From Acidovorax soli (GTDB taxonomy: Bacteria > Pseudomonadota > Gammaproteobacteria > Burkholderiales > Burkholderiaceae_C): a stretch of 64,000 bases of DNA. The DNA is taken from NCBI RefSeq assembly GCF_014207955.1, contig NZ_JACHLK010000011.1, positions 124,001-188,000 on the forward strand, given 5' to 3'. Of this stretch, positions 51,256-59,480 are shown in pieces (within the stretch, counting starts at the first letter, position 1; every line of letters starts with the position of its first letter). The notes below the pieces were generated by a model that saw nothing but the letters and a program-made list of their open reading frames with translations, was not told the DNA's origin and did not search any database. Both the position numbers and the translations under genes were made by a program.

Positions 51256-51324
51256 GGGTGTTCCTTGTTCGATGGATGAATGAAGGGGCCGGCCGCGTGC
51301 CGGCCCCAGGGGGTCAGGCCGGCG

Positions 51325-52317
51325 TCACGAAGACACGCCGTGCTCGATGCGGGTCATCCAGGCGTCGTTCAAGATGGCCGCGGCCGACCACATCTTGAAA
51401 GCCACATGCCCGCGCTGGCCCATGGGGTCGCTGTCGCTGGGCTTGGGGTTGACCACGATGGGCGTGAGGCCCGAGCCCGATGCCGAGAGGTTCACCGTGG
51501 CATAGGCCTCCTTGCCGACGATGACCGACTGGTACACGTCCACCGCCGTGCCGCCCAGCATGCCGTTCAGCGTGGCGTTGCCGGCGTTGGCCAGCGGCGC
51601 GTACAGCGTGGACGAGACAAAGCGGATGTTCTCGAACGAGCCGATCTCGTTCTCGCACAGCGGCTTGAAGGTGCCGTAGTTCTGGATGCGCGTGTAGCCG
51701 GCCGGGAAGAACGCGGGGTTCTGCAGGTCCATCTCCACATTGGGGTGCACGAAGCACACGTAGCACGGCGGGATGGGCAGCGTGCCCACGCCGTCGGTGG
51801 CGTTGAGCACCGTGGTCAGCGGGCGCGCGTCCTGCGCCTTGAGCTGGCGGATCGCGCGGCGCGCCACGTTGGCCGTCATGGTGGTGTTCACCGCGTTGCG
51901 CGCCACGCCGTTGGCATACAGCACCTGCGTTCCGGCCTTGATGGTGTTGTACAGGATCAGCTCCTGCGTCTGGCCCGCGGTCTCGCCCAGCGAGGCGCTC
52001 AGCTCGCTGAGCACCGGGTCTTCGTGCGTGTCGGCGATCACGTCGGTGATCTGCACACGCTGGCCGTACTGCTCCAGGTTGGCCGACACGTCGGTGCTGG
52101 TGATGTTGCCCTGCACGGGCGTCACGCCCTCGGTCAGCGGCGTGGTGGTGGGCGCCAGGCGGCCGTAGCGGCGCCACTTGACGACCTTGGTCTTGCCCTT
52201 GGGCACGGCAGTCACCACGGCAAACTTGGCCATGTTCAGGGAGGGCTGGGCGCGTTCCAGCATCTTGTCCACCGCGTAAGCCGCGGTGCGGGGGGTGATG
52301 TCACCGTAAACGGTCAT
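51325..52317 (-). CDS. Major capsid protein, N4-gp56-like
   Basis: A 330-residue capsid protein. It opens with the N4-gp56-type N-terminus (T-P-R-T-A-A-Y-A-V-D-K-M-L-E-R-A) and carries K-W-R-R-Y-G-R-L, L-T-E-G-V-T-P and V-H-P-N-V-E-M-D-L. Family recognition from these stretches is good. It is the strongest marker of a phage origin in this region. Confidence 0.85.
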   Translation of the reverse strand: MTVYGDITPRTAAYAVDKMLERAQPSLNMAKFAVVTAVPKGKTKVVKWRRYGRLAPTTTPLTEGVTPVQGNITSTDVSANLEQYGQRVQITDVIADTHEDPVLSELSASLGETAGQTQELILYNTIKAGTQVLYANGVARNAVNTTMTANVARRAIRQLKAQDARPLTTVLNATDGVGTLPIPPCYVCFVHPNVEMDLQNPAFFPAGYTRIQNYGTFKPLCENEIGSFENIRFVSSTLYAPLANAGNATLNGMLGGTAVDVYQSVIVGKEAYATVNLSASGSGLTPIVVNPKPSDSDPMGQRGHVAFKMWSAAAILNDAWMTRIEHGVSS

Positions 52318-52384
52318 GAGATTGGCTCCTTGTCGGAAAATTCAAACGTGTCTGTGTGCGCCAGCGCGCGGCTGCGGCCCGTGG

Positions 52385-53464
52385 CTATGCCAGGCCGCCC
52401 AGCCGCTGGCGCCGAAAGAAGTCCAGCGAGGCTTCGAAGTCGTCCTCGGGCGGCAGGCCGCCCCGGGCGCCGCTGGCGCGCGAAGGCAGGCCTGCCGCCG
52501 ACTGCAGCCGGGCGGCATTGGCGCTGGCGCGCTGTGCGGCGGGCTGTTGTTGCTGGGGGTAGCGGGCAATGGGGGCGCGGCCCGCGCGGCGCAGGTGGGC
52601 GTCGTAGGCGTCCATCACCGCAATCGCTTCGCTGGGGTCCTGCCCCTGGTAGAAGGCCGTCTGGATGGGCTGGGGCTGCGTGCCGATCCAGGCGCCGAAG
52701 TCCGCGCTGCGCACCACCTCCACCGCATTCGGGTAGGTGGCCTCGAAGGTCTGCATCGCGGCCTGGTAGGCGGCGCTGCGTTGCTCCTGGGCGCGCTGCT
52801 CGTGCTCGGCACGCAGGCCGTGCAGCGGCTCGACCATGCGGGCGGCGGTCTGCTCGGCCACCGTCGCGGCCTTGGCATCCACGGCCTGCAGGGCGTGCTG
52901 CACGGCCCCCACCAGCCCATGCAGTTCAGGGAACTGCTGCACCTTCTGGGCCAGCTCGGCCAGCCGCTCAGCGGCGGCGGAGCTGTCGCCCTGGGCACCG
53001 GGTGCACCCTTGGCCCCGCTGCCCTTGAGCTGCGCGTTCTCCTGCAGCAGGCGGTCACGCTCGGCCCGCGCCTGGTTCAGGTAGCGGTTGAGCTGGCCCA
53101 CGCGGCCCATCTCGCTGCGCGCCTTGTGCAGCTCTTCCTGCGTGCGGCGCAGCAGCTCGGCGGGGTCGGGGTTGCCGGCCCTGTCGGCATGCTGTGCGGC
53201 GGCTTGGCGCGCACGGATCTGCGCGGCATCAGCACCCTCCTCCATGGCTGCGGGCATGGCCCCGTCGGGGCCTGCCGGCAGGGTCGCGGCGGTGGGCGCC
53301 TGTGCATCACCGCCCGTTTCCGCACGCTCCTGGCGCAGCGCATCCAGCGCCTGCGCCATCTGGTCCTCGGCATCCATCGCGCCGACGGCGCCCTCGCCCG
53401 GCTCCAGGCTGGCTGCGGTGGCGTGGCTGGTGTTGGTACTGATGCTGCTGTCGGTGGTGTTCAT
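52385..53464 (-). CDS. Phage scaffold-like protein, 359 aa
   Basis: A 359-residue acidic, highly helical protein with a coiled-coil-like centre (about 150-230) and Gln-rich tail. Composition, length and position directly upstream of the capsid gene fit a scaffold. ATG 53464 is the start; the frame is open upstream, but this start has good context. A terminator and palindrome lie just upstream (53594-53685). Confidence 0.7.
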   Translation of the reverse strand: MNTTDSSISTNTSHATAASLEPGEGAVGAMDAEDQMAQALDALRQERAETGGDAQAPTAATLPAGPDGAMPAAMEEGADAAQIRARQAAAQHADRAGNPDPAELLRRTQEELHKARSEMGRVGQLNRYLNQARAERDRLLQENAQLKGSGAKGAPGAQGDSSAAAERLAELAQKVQQFPELHGLVGAVQHALQAVDAKAATVAEQTAARMVEPLHGLRAEHEQRAQEQRSAAYQAAMQTFEATYPNAVEVVRSADFGAWIGTQPQPIQTAFYQGQDPSEAIAVMDAYDAHLRRAGRAPIARYPQQQQPAAQRASANAARLQSAAGLPSRASGARGGLPPEDDFEASLDFFRRQRLGGLA

Positions 53465-53593
53465 GGTGCGGTCGGTCCTTCTTCGGCATGGCCCGTGGGG
53501 CCAGAGGCAGTGGTGGCGGGGTGGTGGTTGCTGGCACCGGGCACGTCGCCCGTGAAAGCAATGTCCGCGAAGAGGAGAGCGCGCTGAAGGGGT

Positions 53594-53605
53594 GGCATAT
53601 ATGCC
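53594..53605. promoter_or_regulatory. GCATATATGC-core palindrome, copy A
   Basis: GGCATATATGCC is a perfect 12-bp palindrome 130 bp upstream of the scaffold start, about 56 nt beyond the terminator at 53661-53685 in the direction of transcription. Same core and similar layout recur at 56921-56932, suggesting a shared promoter or operator element. Confidence 0.55.
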
Positions 53606-53660
53606 GTATCGCACTGCACCGCCAGGACCGCGTGCGCTCGCATGCCAATGCAGCGCCCAG

Positions 53661-53685
53661 AAAAAAGCCCGCGCGAAGCGGGCTT
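53661..53685 (-). terminator. Intrinsic terminator after the immunity-like gene
   Basis: On the minus strand AAGCCCGC and GCGGGCTT pair around TTCGC, followed by a run of T residues. It lies 34 bp downstream of the immunity-like gene stop (53719), so the toxin/immunity transcript should end here. Confidence 0.85.
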
Positions 53686-53718
53686 GGCACAGGGCCTTGA
53701 AAAGGTGGACAGGGCCGA

Positions 53719-54219
53719 TCAGTCCTGCAGGCTCCAATCGTGGATGGACACCATGTCAATCACCTGGTCCGGGGATTCCTCCAAAGGACAATCTTCCGCG
53801 CCAAAGGCAATACCCTGGAACTCTGCATCATCCGATACGGGGTAATGCATATCATCTCCCGGGCCATACTCCAGACCGCACCACTTCAGTACTTTCGACA
53901 GCTTGTCGCCAATCTTCACCTCGCCCCAAACCAGCCCTTCGTATCCTGCATCGACAAATATGTTGTACAGAATTCCAGCGCCGTTGAACTGGAGTCTTAT
54001 CAAATTATTCCCGAAAACCAATTCTTCAATCGTCAAATTATCATAGCCATGTGATATCCAGCCCTTCGAATCGCGCAAAACAGCAAGAAATGGACGGTCC
54101 GAGTCCTGATTCCACCTCGGACTATCGCCAATGGATTTTTTCACCTCCTCCATGCGCTGCCCAATGAAGAAGCCAGCTGCACTTTTTCCGGGGATAAGCG
54201 GTGCCCTTAGATCAAGCAT
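53719..54219 (-). CDS. Putative immunity protein for the C-terminal toxin domain
   Basis: A 166-residue A+T-rich gene immediately downstream (13 bp) of the large phage protein gene. It begins L-D-L-R-A-P-L-I-P-G-K-S-A-A-G-F and is acidic, soluble and without signal peptide, a pattern familiar from Rhs/CDI-type immunity proteins. ATG 54219 is chosen over the upstream frame to 54258. Its low G/C matches the C-terminal toxin-like part of the upstream gene and differs from the rest of the region. Function is inferred. Confidence 0.65.
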   Translation of the reverse strand: MLDLRAPLIPGKSAAGFFIGQRMEEVKKSIGDSPRWNQDSDRPFLAVLRDSKGWISHGYDNLTIEELVFGNNLIRLQFNGAGILYNIFVDAGYEGLVWGEVKIGDKLSKVLKWCGLEYGPGDDMHYPVSDDAEFQGIAFGAEDCPLEESPDQVIDMVSIHDWSLQD

Positions 54220-54232
54220 AAAAATCCTTAAT

Positions 54233-56848
54233 TTACTCGAAAACCCAAATTTCACCATCCCAACTCAGGCGACGACCATTGACACCAAAGAAGACTGTTC
54301 CTGACTTTATTGTTCTTGGAACGTATCTTTCATTGATTATTTTCACTTCAGAGCCGTCATGCCGCAAAAATTTATAATACTCAGCCCTATGCCTACCGCC
54401 ACCTGGGTGGTACTCCACTTCTTGCAGTTCAGGATGGCCCTGCAGGACATATACGAATGCCTTGCCTGATTGCCCTTTCCCCGGCTGCCTCCTGGTTCCA
54501 TCAAAGCCCTGCAGTCTGTAATAGGTCAGCAAATCCTCACCGGCCATTCCCCAAACATTGTCAGGCTTGTTCAAGTCAATGTGGTCGGGAATTTTCGCCT
54601 GGCGAGCCAGATCGCGCTTGAGCCACTGCATGTTGCCGCCATAGCGCCCGGGCTTGGGCTGTACATCCGTCGCGCTGCCGGCGTTCGCACCAACCTCCTC
54701 GGCAAAATCCGCGTCGGATGCTGGCGAGGGAGGCAGACCTCCAGGCACAGGTTGACCCGCCTTTTCATGCCCATTTTCATTTGGCGATGTGGTGTTGGCA
54801 CCAAGGCCCGACCCGGGCCGCGCGGGGGTATCCGGTTCCGCAAGCAGCAAGCGAGCCTTGTTCGCACTGGAAGGCGCTACCAGTACACGACCACCCATCT
54901 GAATCAGTTCAGCCGCACTGATGCCCCCCCGTTGCAGGCGCAAAAGAAGGGCTGCCGGGTTGTCGCCAGCTATCGACAGTGAGCCCTTGTCCAACAACGC
55001 GATGTGCAGTCCCGGTGGTGCCGATGTGGGAGATGGGACCTGTGGGAAATGCGTGCCGGCACCTGGAATTGGCAACGGCGGTTCGCCTTGCGGCTGTGCA
55101 GTGGAAAAGGATGACAACGCATCTCGGGCGCGATCAGCGCTTCTGGGCGCCACCAACGCGCCTCGAGACCCCGGAAAGACGTCCTCAGCGGCAACACCCG
55201 CCTGCAACAATGCGTCGCGGACGACCGCCGGATCTCCCGTCACGGCCAGCGTGCCAGTGGGTTGTGTCTCCACCTTCAGGACAGCGGCGGCCAGGGGTGA
55301 GGCAAGCCCTTGCGCCTGCCCGGCTTGCGCAGAATCCCCCTGAGTGTCCATTGTTGGCTGTGCCAAGTGCGCGGCAGGCTCGCTTGCCATCGCAAGCTCG
55401 GAGCCCCCTTGCGCCGCTGGTGGATTCGCGCGCTTGGCCCCACCCAGCGCGCGGTCAGGCGGCAGGTCGGAAGGCACGAGCAAGTCCTCACGCAACGCAG
55501 AAGCCTGTTCGGCATGCACTGGTGGCATTGGCGTGGTGTGCTGCTCCCCAACCACTGGCACATCGGCCTTGTGTGCTCCATGCTGGGTGGTCGCTCCCTT
55601 TGGTTCACCGCCGCGCAAGCCACCCACAGTGCCGGCATGGGCACCGAACAAGGCTCCGGCTGCGAAGTCATCCACATACTGGACACCAGTTCCCTCCCTG
55701 AAAGGCGCCCTGCCAGCACCCAATTCTTCTGGCACACGCTGCACAGCCTCGGTGCCACCCTGCACCGCCATCTGGGTGCCCACGGACTTGCCCAGGCGTT
55801 CCAGCGCGTTGCCTTTGAATGTCTGGGTGCTCAGGGCGTTCAGGCCTATCCGATCCGCCAGTGTGTCGATGGCGGTGGAGACGGTGGCGCCGGCCAGCAT
55901 GGCGGGCAGATCGAGCGGCTTGCCGGTTCTGCGCGCCTCCTCGGCCGCTTCGCCATAGACCGAACCGAAAGTCTGCACCGTGCTGTTCAAGGCAATACCG
56001 ACAGCCTCTCCCAGCGCCTTCTTGCCCAACGTGTTGGCGATCAGGCCGCCCATGCCTGCCGACAGGATGGTGGTTGCGGCCTGAAAGCCCGCGTAGCCAC
56101 TGTTTTCCAACGCCCATTCCACGGCATCGCCCGTGCTGCGGATGCCGGTGAAGGTCGGCGCAAGGCGGATGTTGTTGACGCCACGCATGGTCTCCCGGTA
56201 CCCCTCCAGGCCCCAATCGCGCAGATCTTCATTGCCGGTCAACTCTCCGGCCAAGCCAATCGTCCCCATGGAGGTGGCATAGAGTCCGGCCGCCCCCTGC
56301 GCCAGCCCCCGCACCACGGAGGGCATCTCCTGCGCCGCCGCGCGCTGGCGGGCATCGGCGCGCTGCGCCCGCATTTCCTTTGCTTCGGCAGCCACGCGCT
56401 CGCGCTCGGAATTCGGGTTGTAGTGCTGCACGATGCGCTCGCCGGTCGCGGCGTCGGGGCGCACCTTGTGCGCCCGCGCATTCAGGCGCTGTTCCAAGCT
56501 GGCGTCGAACCGTGCGTTGGCAGCGGCATCGGCGGGTGCATAGCCCCGTGCCATGTACTGCGCCTCCCGGTCCACAGGCTTTACTTCGATGGCGGGCTGG
56601 GCCAGGTTGAACTCCGCCAGCGCGCGCAGCCTCTCGCGGCTGGCAGGGTTGATCGCAGCAAGCCGCTGCACCTCTTGCTCCACCGCCCATTCGCGCTGGC
56701 CGCTGTCGGTATCAAGCCGCATGCCAGAAGTGGCCCCTCTGCCCCCACCTGCTCCGCGCCAGGCCTGTGCTGAAGTGATGACCTGCTGCTCGGACACATC
56801 TTCCTGGTCATCCGCAGCGCCAGGCCAGGCCAGCTTGAAAAGGTTCAT
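54233..56848 (-). CDS. Large phage virion/polyvalent-type protein with C-terminal toxin-like domain
   Basis: An 871-residue protein. Residues 1-410 resemble the long N-terminal part of phage virion/polyvalent proteins, with helical stretches and small hydrophobic segments near 180-200, 252-288 and 316-345. Residues 410-730 are a Pro/Ala-rich linker holding two related 47-residue units (about 532-578 and 622-669). Residues 731-871 form a distinct A+T-rich domain with H-P-G-G-G-R-H-R-A-E-Y-Y-K and N-G-R-R-L-S-W-D-G-E-I-W near the end. That C-terminus, followed by an A+T-rich small gene, fits a polymorphic toxin with immunity. The toxin activity is unknown. Confidence 0.6.
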   Translation of the reverse strand: MNLFKLAWPGAADDQEDVSEQQVITSAQAWRGAGGGRGATSGMRLDTDSGQREWAVEQEVQRLAAINPASRERLRALAEFNLAQPAIEVKPVDREAQYMARGYAPADAAANARFDASLEQRLNARAHKVRPDAATGERIVQHYNPNSERERVAAEAKEMRAQRADARQRAAAQEMPSVVRGLAQGAAGLYATSMGTIGLAGELTGNEDLRDWGLEGYRETMRGVNNIRLAPTFTGIRSTGDAVEWALENSGYAGFQAATTILSAGMGGLIANTLGKKALGEAVGIALNSTVQTFGSVYGEAAEEARRTGKPLDLPAMLAGATVSTAIDTLADRIGLNALSTQTFKGNALERLGKSVGTQMAVQGGTEAVQRVPEELGAGRAPFREGTGVQYVDDFAAGALFGAHAGTVGGLRGGEPKGATTQHGAHKADVPVVGEQHTTPMPPVHAEQASALREDLLVPSDLPPDRALGGAKRANPPAAQGGSELAMASEPAAHLAQPTMDTQGDSAQAGQAQGLASPLAAAVLKVETQPTGTLAVTGDPAVVRDALLQAGVAAEDVFPGSRGALVAPRSADRARDALSSFSTAQPQGEPPLPIPGAGTHFPQVPSPTSAPPGLHIALLDKGSLSIAGDNPAALLLRLQRGGISAAELIQMGGRVLVAPSSANKARLLLAEPDTPARPGSGLGANTTSPNENGHEKAGQPVPGGLPPSPASDADFAEEVGANAGSATDVQPKPGRYGGNMQWLKRDLARQAKIPDHIDLNKPDNVWGMAGEDLLTYYRLQGFDGTRRQPGKGQSGKAFVYVLQGHPELQEVEYHPGGGRHRAEYYKFLRHDGSEVKIINERYVPRTIKSGTVFFGVNGRRLSWDGEIWVFE

Positions 56849-56920
56849 CGGCGGCCCTCGGGCAAGGATGAGTGGATCGGATCACCACTGTCCTCAAGGG
56901 CCGGTCGGCCGCACAGGATC

Positions 56921-56932
56921 CGCATATATGCG
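56921..56932. promoter_or_regulatory. GCATATATGC-core palindrome, copy B
   Basis: CGCATATATGCG is a perfect 12-bp palindrome 73 bp upstream of the large phage gene start and about 56 nt after the terminator at 56988-57012. It is the second copy of the element at 53594-53605, with the same layout. Confidence 0.55.
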
Positions 56933-56987
56933 CAGGCCACGATCCCGCTTCGCCACAAGCCCTCCGACCTGGGCGGAACGACTGCCA

Positions 56988-57012
56988 GAAAAGAGCCCGC
57001 ACTGGGCGGGCT
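56988..57012 (-). terminator. Intrinsic terminator upstream of the large phage gene
   Basis: On the minus strand AGCCCGC and GCGGGCT pair around a 5-nt loop and are followed by CTTTTC. It lies 36 bp downstream of the membrane protein gene at 57049, so that gene and the phage gene are separate units. Confidence 0.75.
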
Positions 57013-57048
57013 ACTGGAAGGCGGAGGTCACAAACAGCCGCTCAATCA

Positions 57049-57561
57049 TCACCACAGCACCCCGATCAGCGCAAACGCCCCGCCCAGCACGAACATGGCC
57101 TGGAACAGCATGCTGCGCAGCTTTTCGTCCGCGCTTTCGCCGGACCACGACTCCACGCCCGTGAGCTGGATCACCGAGCCCCAGGTGGCGAAGATGGCAC
57201 CCAGGGCGGCCAGGACCTTGCCCATGTCGTTCGGGAACTCCAGCTCCACCGGCCGGCCCAGGCCCGAGTACAGGATGAGCAGCAGCGCAAACACGCCCAC
57301 GATGGCCAGGCCCGAGCGCCAGAACTGTGTGCGCGTGCGCAACAGCCGCTCCAGCGACGCCTGGCGCATGGCCTCCAGTTCGGTGCCGGTGCTCCACCCG
57401 CCCGCCTTGTAGCGTGCCAGCTGGTCTGCGGGCTGGATGATGATGGCCAGGTCGTGCGCGGTCGCCATGTCGGCAAAGCGCCGGCGGCTGAACAGAAACG
57501 CCCACAACGTCGGGAAGGTACTGAGACGCTTGGGCACCACGGGCGGCACCGGGGACGGCAT
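57049..57561 (-). CDS. Membrane protein, 170 aa
   Basis: A 170-residue protein with an amphipathic N-terminus and three hydrophobic segments (about residues 83-100, 112-130 and 148-168). ATG 57561 is preferred; the frame is open upstream to 57657. No family is recognised. It is transcribed toward the phage module but ends in its own terminator. Whether it is phage or chromosomal cannot be told. Confidence 0.65.
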   Translation of the reverse strand: MPSPVPPVVPKRLSTFPTLWAFLFSRRRFADMATAHDLAIIIQPADQLARYKAGGWSTGTELEAMRQASLERLLRTRTQFWRSGLAIVGVFALLLILYSGLGRPVELEFPNDMGKVLAALGAIFATWGSVIQLTGVESWSGESADEKLRSMLFQAMFVLGGAFALIGVLW

Positions 57562-57748
57562 GGCTAGGTGTCCGCCCTCTTCTCTTGCGCTGGCAGCATT
57601 CCATCCACTGCGTCCCGTGAGGGCACTGTGCAACGGTCTGTTGAGTGGAAAATGCAAACTTCTGCCATCCCTGGATCATAGGGGCAGGTGGGGCCGCTGC
57701 AATCAATCAATGGCCAGCCCGGTCCCGATGGCGACCCTGCGCCGCTGA

Positions 57749-59407
57749 TCAGATGCCCAGCACCAACCCGGTGCTGGCGTACTGCGGCAGGTTGGCGGCC
57801 GTGCCCACCAGCTCCAGTTGGGCCACGCCGGCCAGCATGGTGGCCTGGGTGTAGTCCCCGCTGGTGATCAGCCCCTCGAAAGCGGCCACCGTGGCATTGT
57901 CGGCGGTGGTGCCGGTGACGGCCTTGAACAGCGTGGCGACGAACTGGGCGTTCGATGTGCCGCCTGCCAGACCGGCCATGTAGCCCGAGTCGATGAGGTA
58001 GGAGCTCACCTGCGCCACCGAGAAACCGCTGTCGAACAGGGGCAGCAAGGTCTTGGCGATCAGATCGCCATCCCGGAGCCCCGCCGAGCCCTTGAGGGTA
58101 TAGGCCAGCAGGGCAGCCTTGTGCCCATTGGTGCCGGGGTCAAGGTCCAGCACAAAATACCTGTCCTTGAGCTGGACGCGTTCCATGCCAGAGTCCAGCA
58201 CATTGTTCTGCTCCACGGAGATCTTGGCCTCCGCCCAATGGGCAGGGTACTTGGTGACCGTGACGTTGGCCGAGGCGGTGTCGATGAACAGGGTGTCGAT
58301 GCCGTCGCCACCCTTGGCAGAGTTGCTGCTGCCCAGGCTGGCCACGATCAGGTCATTGCCGCCATTGCCAAGCGCCTGGTTGTTCCCCTTGCCCGGCAGG
58401 ATGATGTCCGGCGCAGCCGTGCCCTCCTGCGTTTCGCTGGCATCCGTGCCCTTGATCTGCGGGGCATTGAGCAGCCACAGCTGCAATGCCGGGATGAGCT
58501 TGTCGCCGAACTGGTAGAACTCGAAATTCGAGGTCACGTCGGTGCCGTCGGCACCATCCGCGTTGTGCGCCACCTGGATGGTGTTGGTGGCACGGTCCAC
58601 GGTCACGGTGTAGGCCGCATAGGCGCCCGCATACTGCGCGGTGTCAATCCCCGAACCACCATCGAGCCTGTCGTTGCCGCCGCCACCGCGCACGAAGTCG
58701 TTGCCCGCGCCGGCGGTCACGGTGTCATTGCCGCTGCCGCCGTAGATCAGGTCCATTCCGTTGCCACCCGCAAGCGTGTCCGCCGCATCCGTTCCATGGA
58801 CGGTGGTTGCTGCAGGCAAGGTGGCATCGGGGCGCGGTGCGGGGGCCATCAGCACGGCCGGCAGGACCGCGGCCACCGGTGCGGGCGCGGGTGCGGGTGC
58901 GGGTGCGGGTGCGGGTGCGGGTGCGGGTGCGGGTGCGGGTGCGGGGGAAGTGTTCCAGCCGGACGAGTCTGTGTCTTCGCTCACTGTCAGGCTGGTGCTT
59001 CGGTGGCCTTGCGCAACCCCCCTGTCCCAGCCCGGATCGATGTAGAACACGCCGTCGTAAGGGGCCTTCCACCCGCTGATGGAATCGTAGGAGGAGGAAC
59101 CCGAGTACCAGTCGTCCGAGAGGTCTCCACGGGCAACCGGCTTGCCGTTCTGGTCGTACAGCTTGATCCAGGGCTCGAAGAAGGACGTGCTGTGGATGGA
59201 GTAGGTGGAACCCGCCTTGGCCGTGAACTGGTAGATGGACGATTTGGTGAAGTCCGGTTCATATAGGCGCACCGTGGACGTGACCTCGTACCCCAGAAGA
59301 ACGCCGAGGGGGTGCGTCTCCGGGACGAAGACCATGGTGTTGGCCGACGCCCTGTAGGACGCAGGCAGATCAGGCAGTCTATCCAGACCGAAGTAGTAAG
59401 ACGCCAT
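57749..59407 (-). CDS. RTX-repeat protein with Pro-Ala linker and DUF4214-like C-terminus
   Basis: A 552-residue protein without a Sec signal. Residues about 35-147 are a PPC-like beta-sandwich. A (Pro-Ala) linker covers 155-177. RTX calcium-binding nonapeptides (G-G-x-G-x-D-x) run from about 212 to 260, and a second cluster lies at about 340-385. The C-terminal 120 residues are helical and DUF4214-like (G-Y-M-A-G-L-A-G-G-T-S-N-A-Q-F-V). It is probably exported by a type I system, not encoded here. ATG 59407 has GGAGAG 7 nt upstream. Confidence 0.85.
   Translation of the reverse strand: MASYYFGLDRLPDLPASYRASANTMVFVPETHPLGVLLGYEVTSTVRLYEPDFTKSSIYQFTAKAGSTYSIHSTSFFEPWIKLYDQNGKPVARGDLSDDWYSGSSSYDSISGWKAPYDGVFYIDPGWDRGVAQGHRSTSLTVSEDTDSSGWNTSPAPAPAPAPAPAPAPAPAPAPAPVAAVLPAVLMAPAPRPDATLPAATTVHGTDAADTLAGGNGMDLIYGGSGNDTVTAGAGNDFVRGGGGNDRLDGGSGIDTAQYAGAYAAYTVTVDRATNTIQVAHNADGADGTDVTSNFEFYQFGDKLIPALQLWLLNAPQIKGTDASETQEGTAAPDIILPGKGNNQALGNGGNDLIVASLGSSNSAKGGDGIDTLFIDTASANVTVTKYPAHWAEAKISVEQNNVLDSGMERVQLKDRYFVLDLDPGTNGHKAALLAYTLKGSAGLRDGDLIAKTLLPLFDSGFSVAQVSSYLIDSGYMAGLAGGTSNAQFVATLFKAVTGTTADNATVAAFEGLITSGDYTQATMLAGVAQLELVGTAANLPQYASTGLVLGI
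58878..58943. repeat. Hexanucleotide tandem repeat encoding the Pro-Ala linker
   Basis: Eleven consecutive 6-bp units (GGTGCG on the plus strand, one variant GGCGCG at 58884) encode the alternating Pro-Ala linker. Copy changes would keep the frame and change linker length, so it is a likely length-variable site. Confidence 0.9.
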
Positions 59408-59480
59408 GGGGAAGCTCTCCATCCAATCAGACAAAAAAGAAATTCAGGGAAATCCAGGCCGGCCGCACGCTGGCGGCCGC

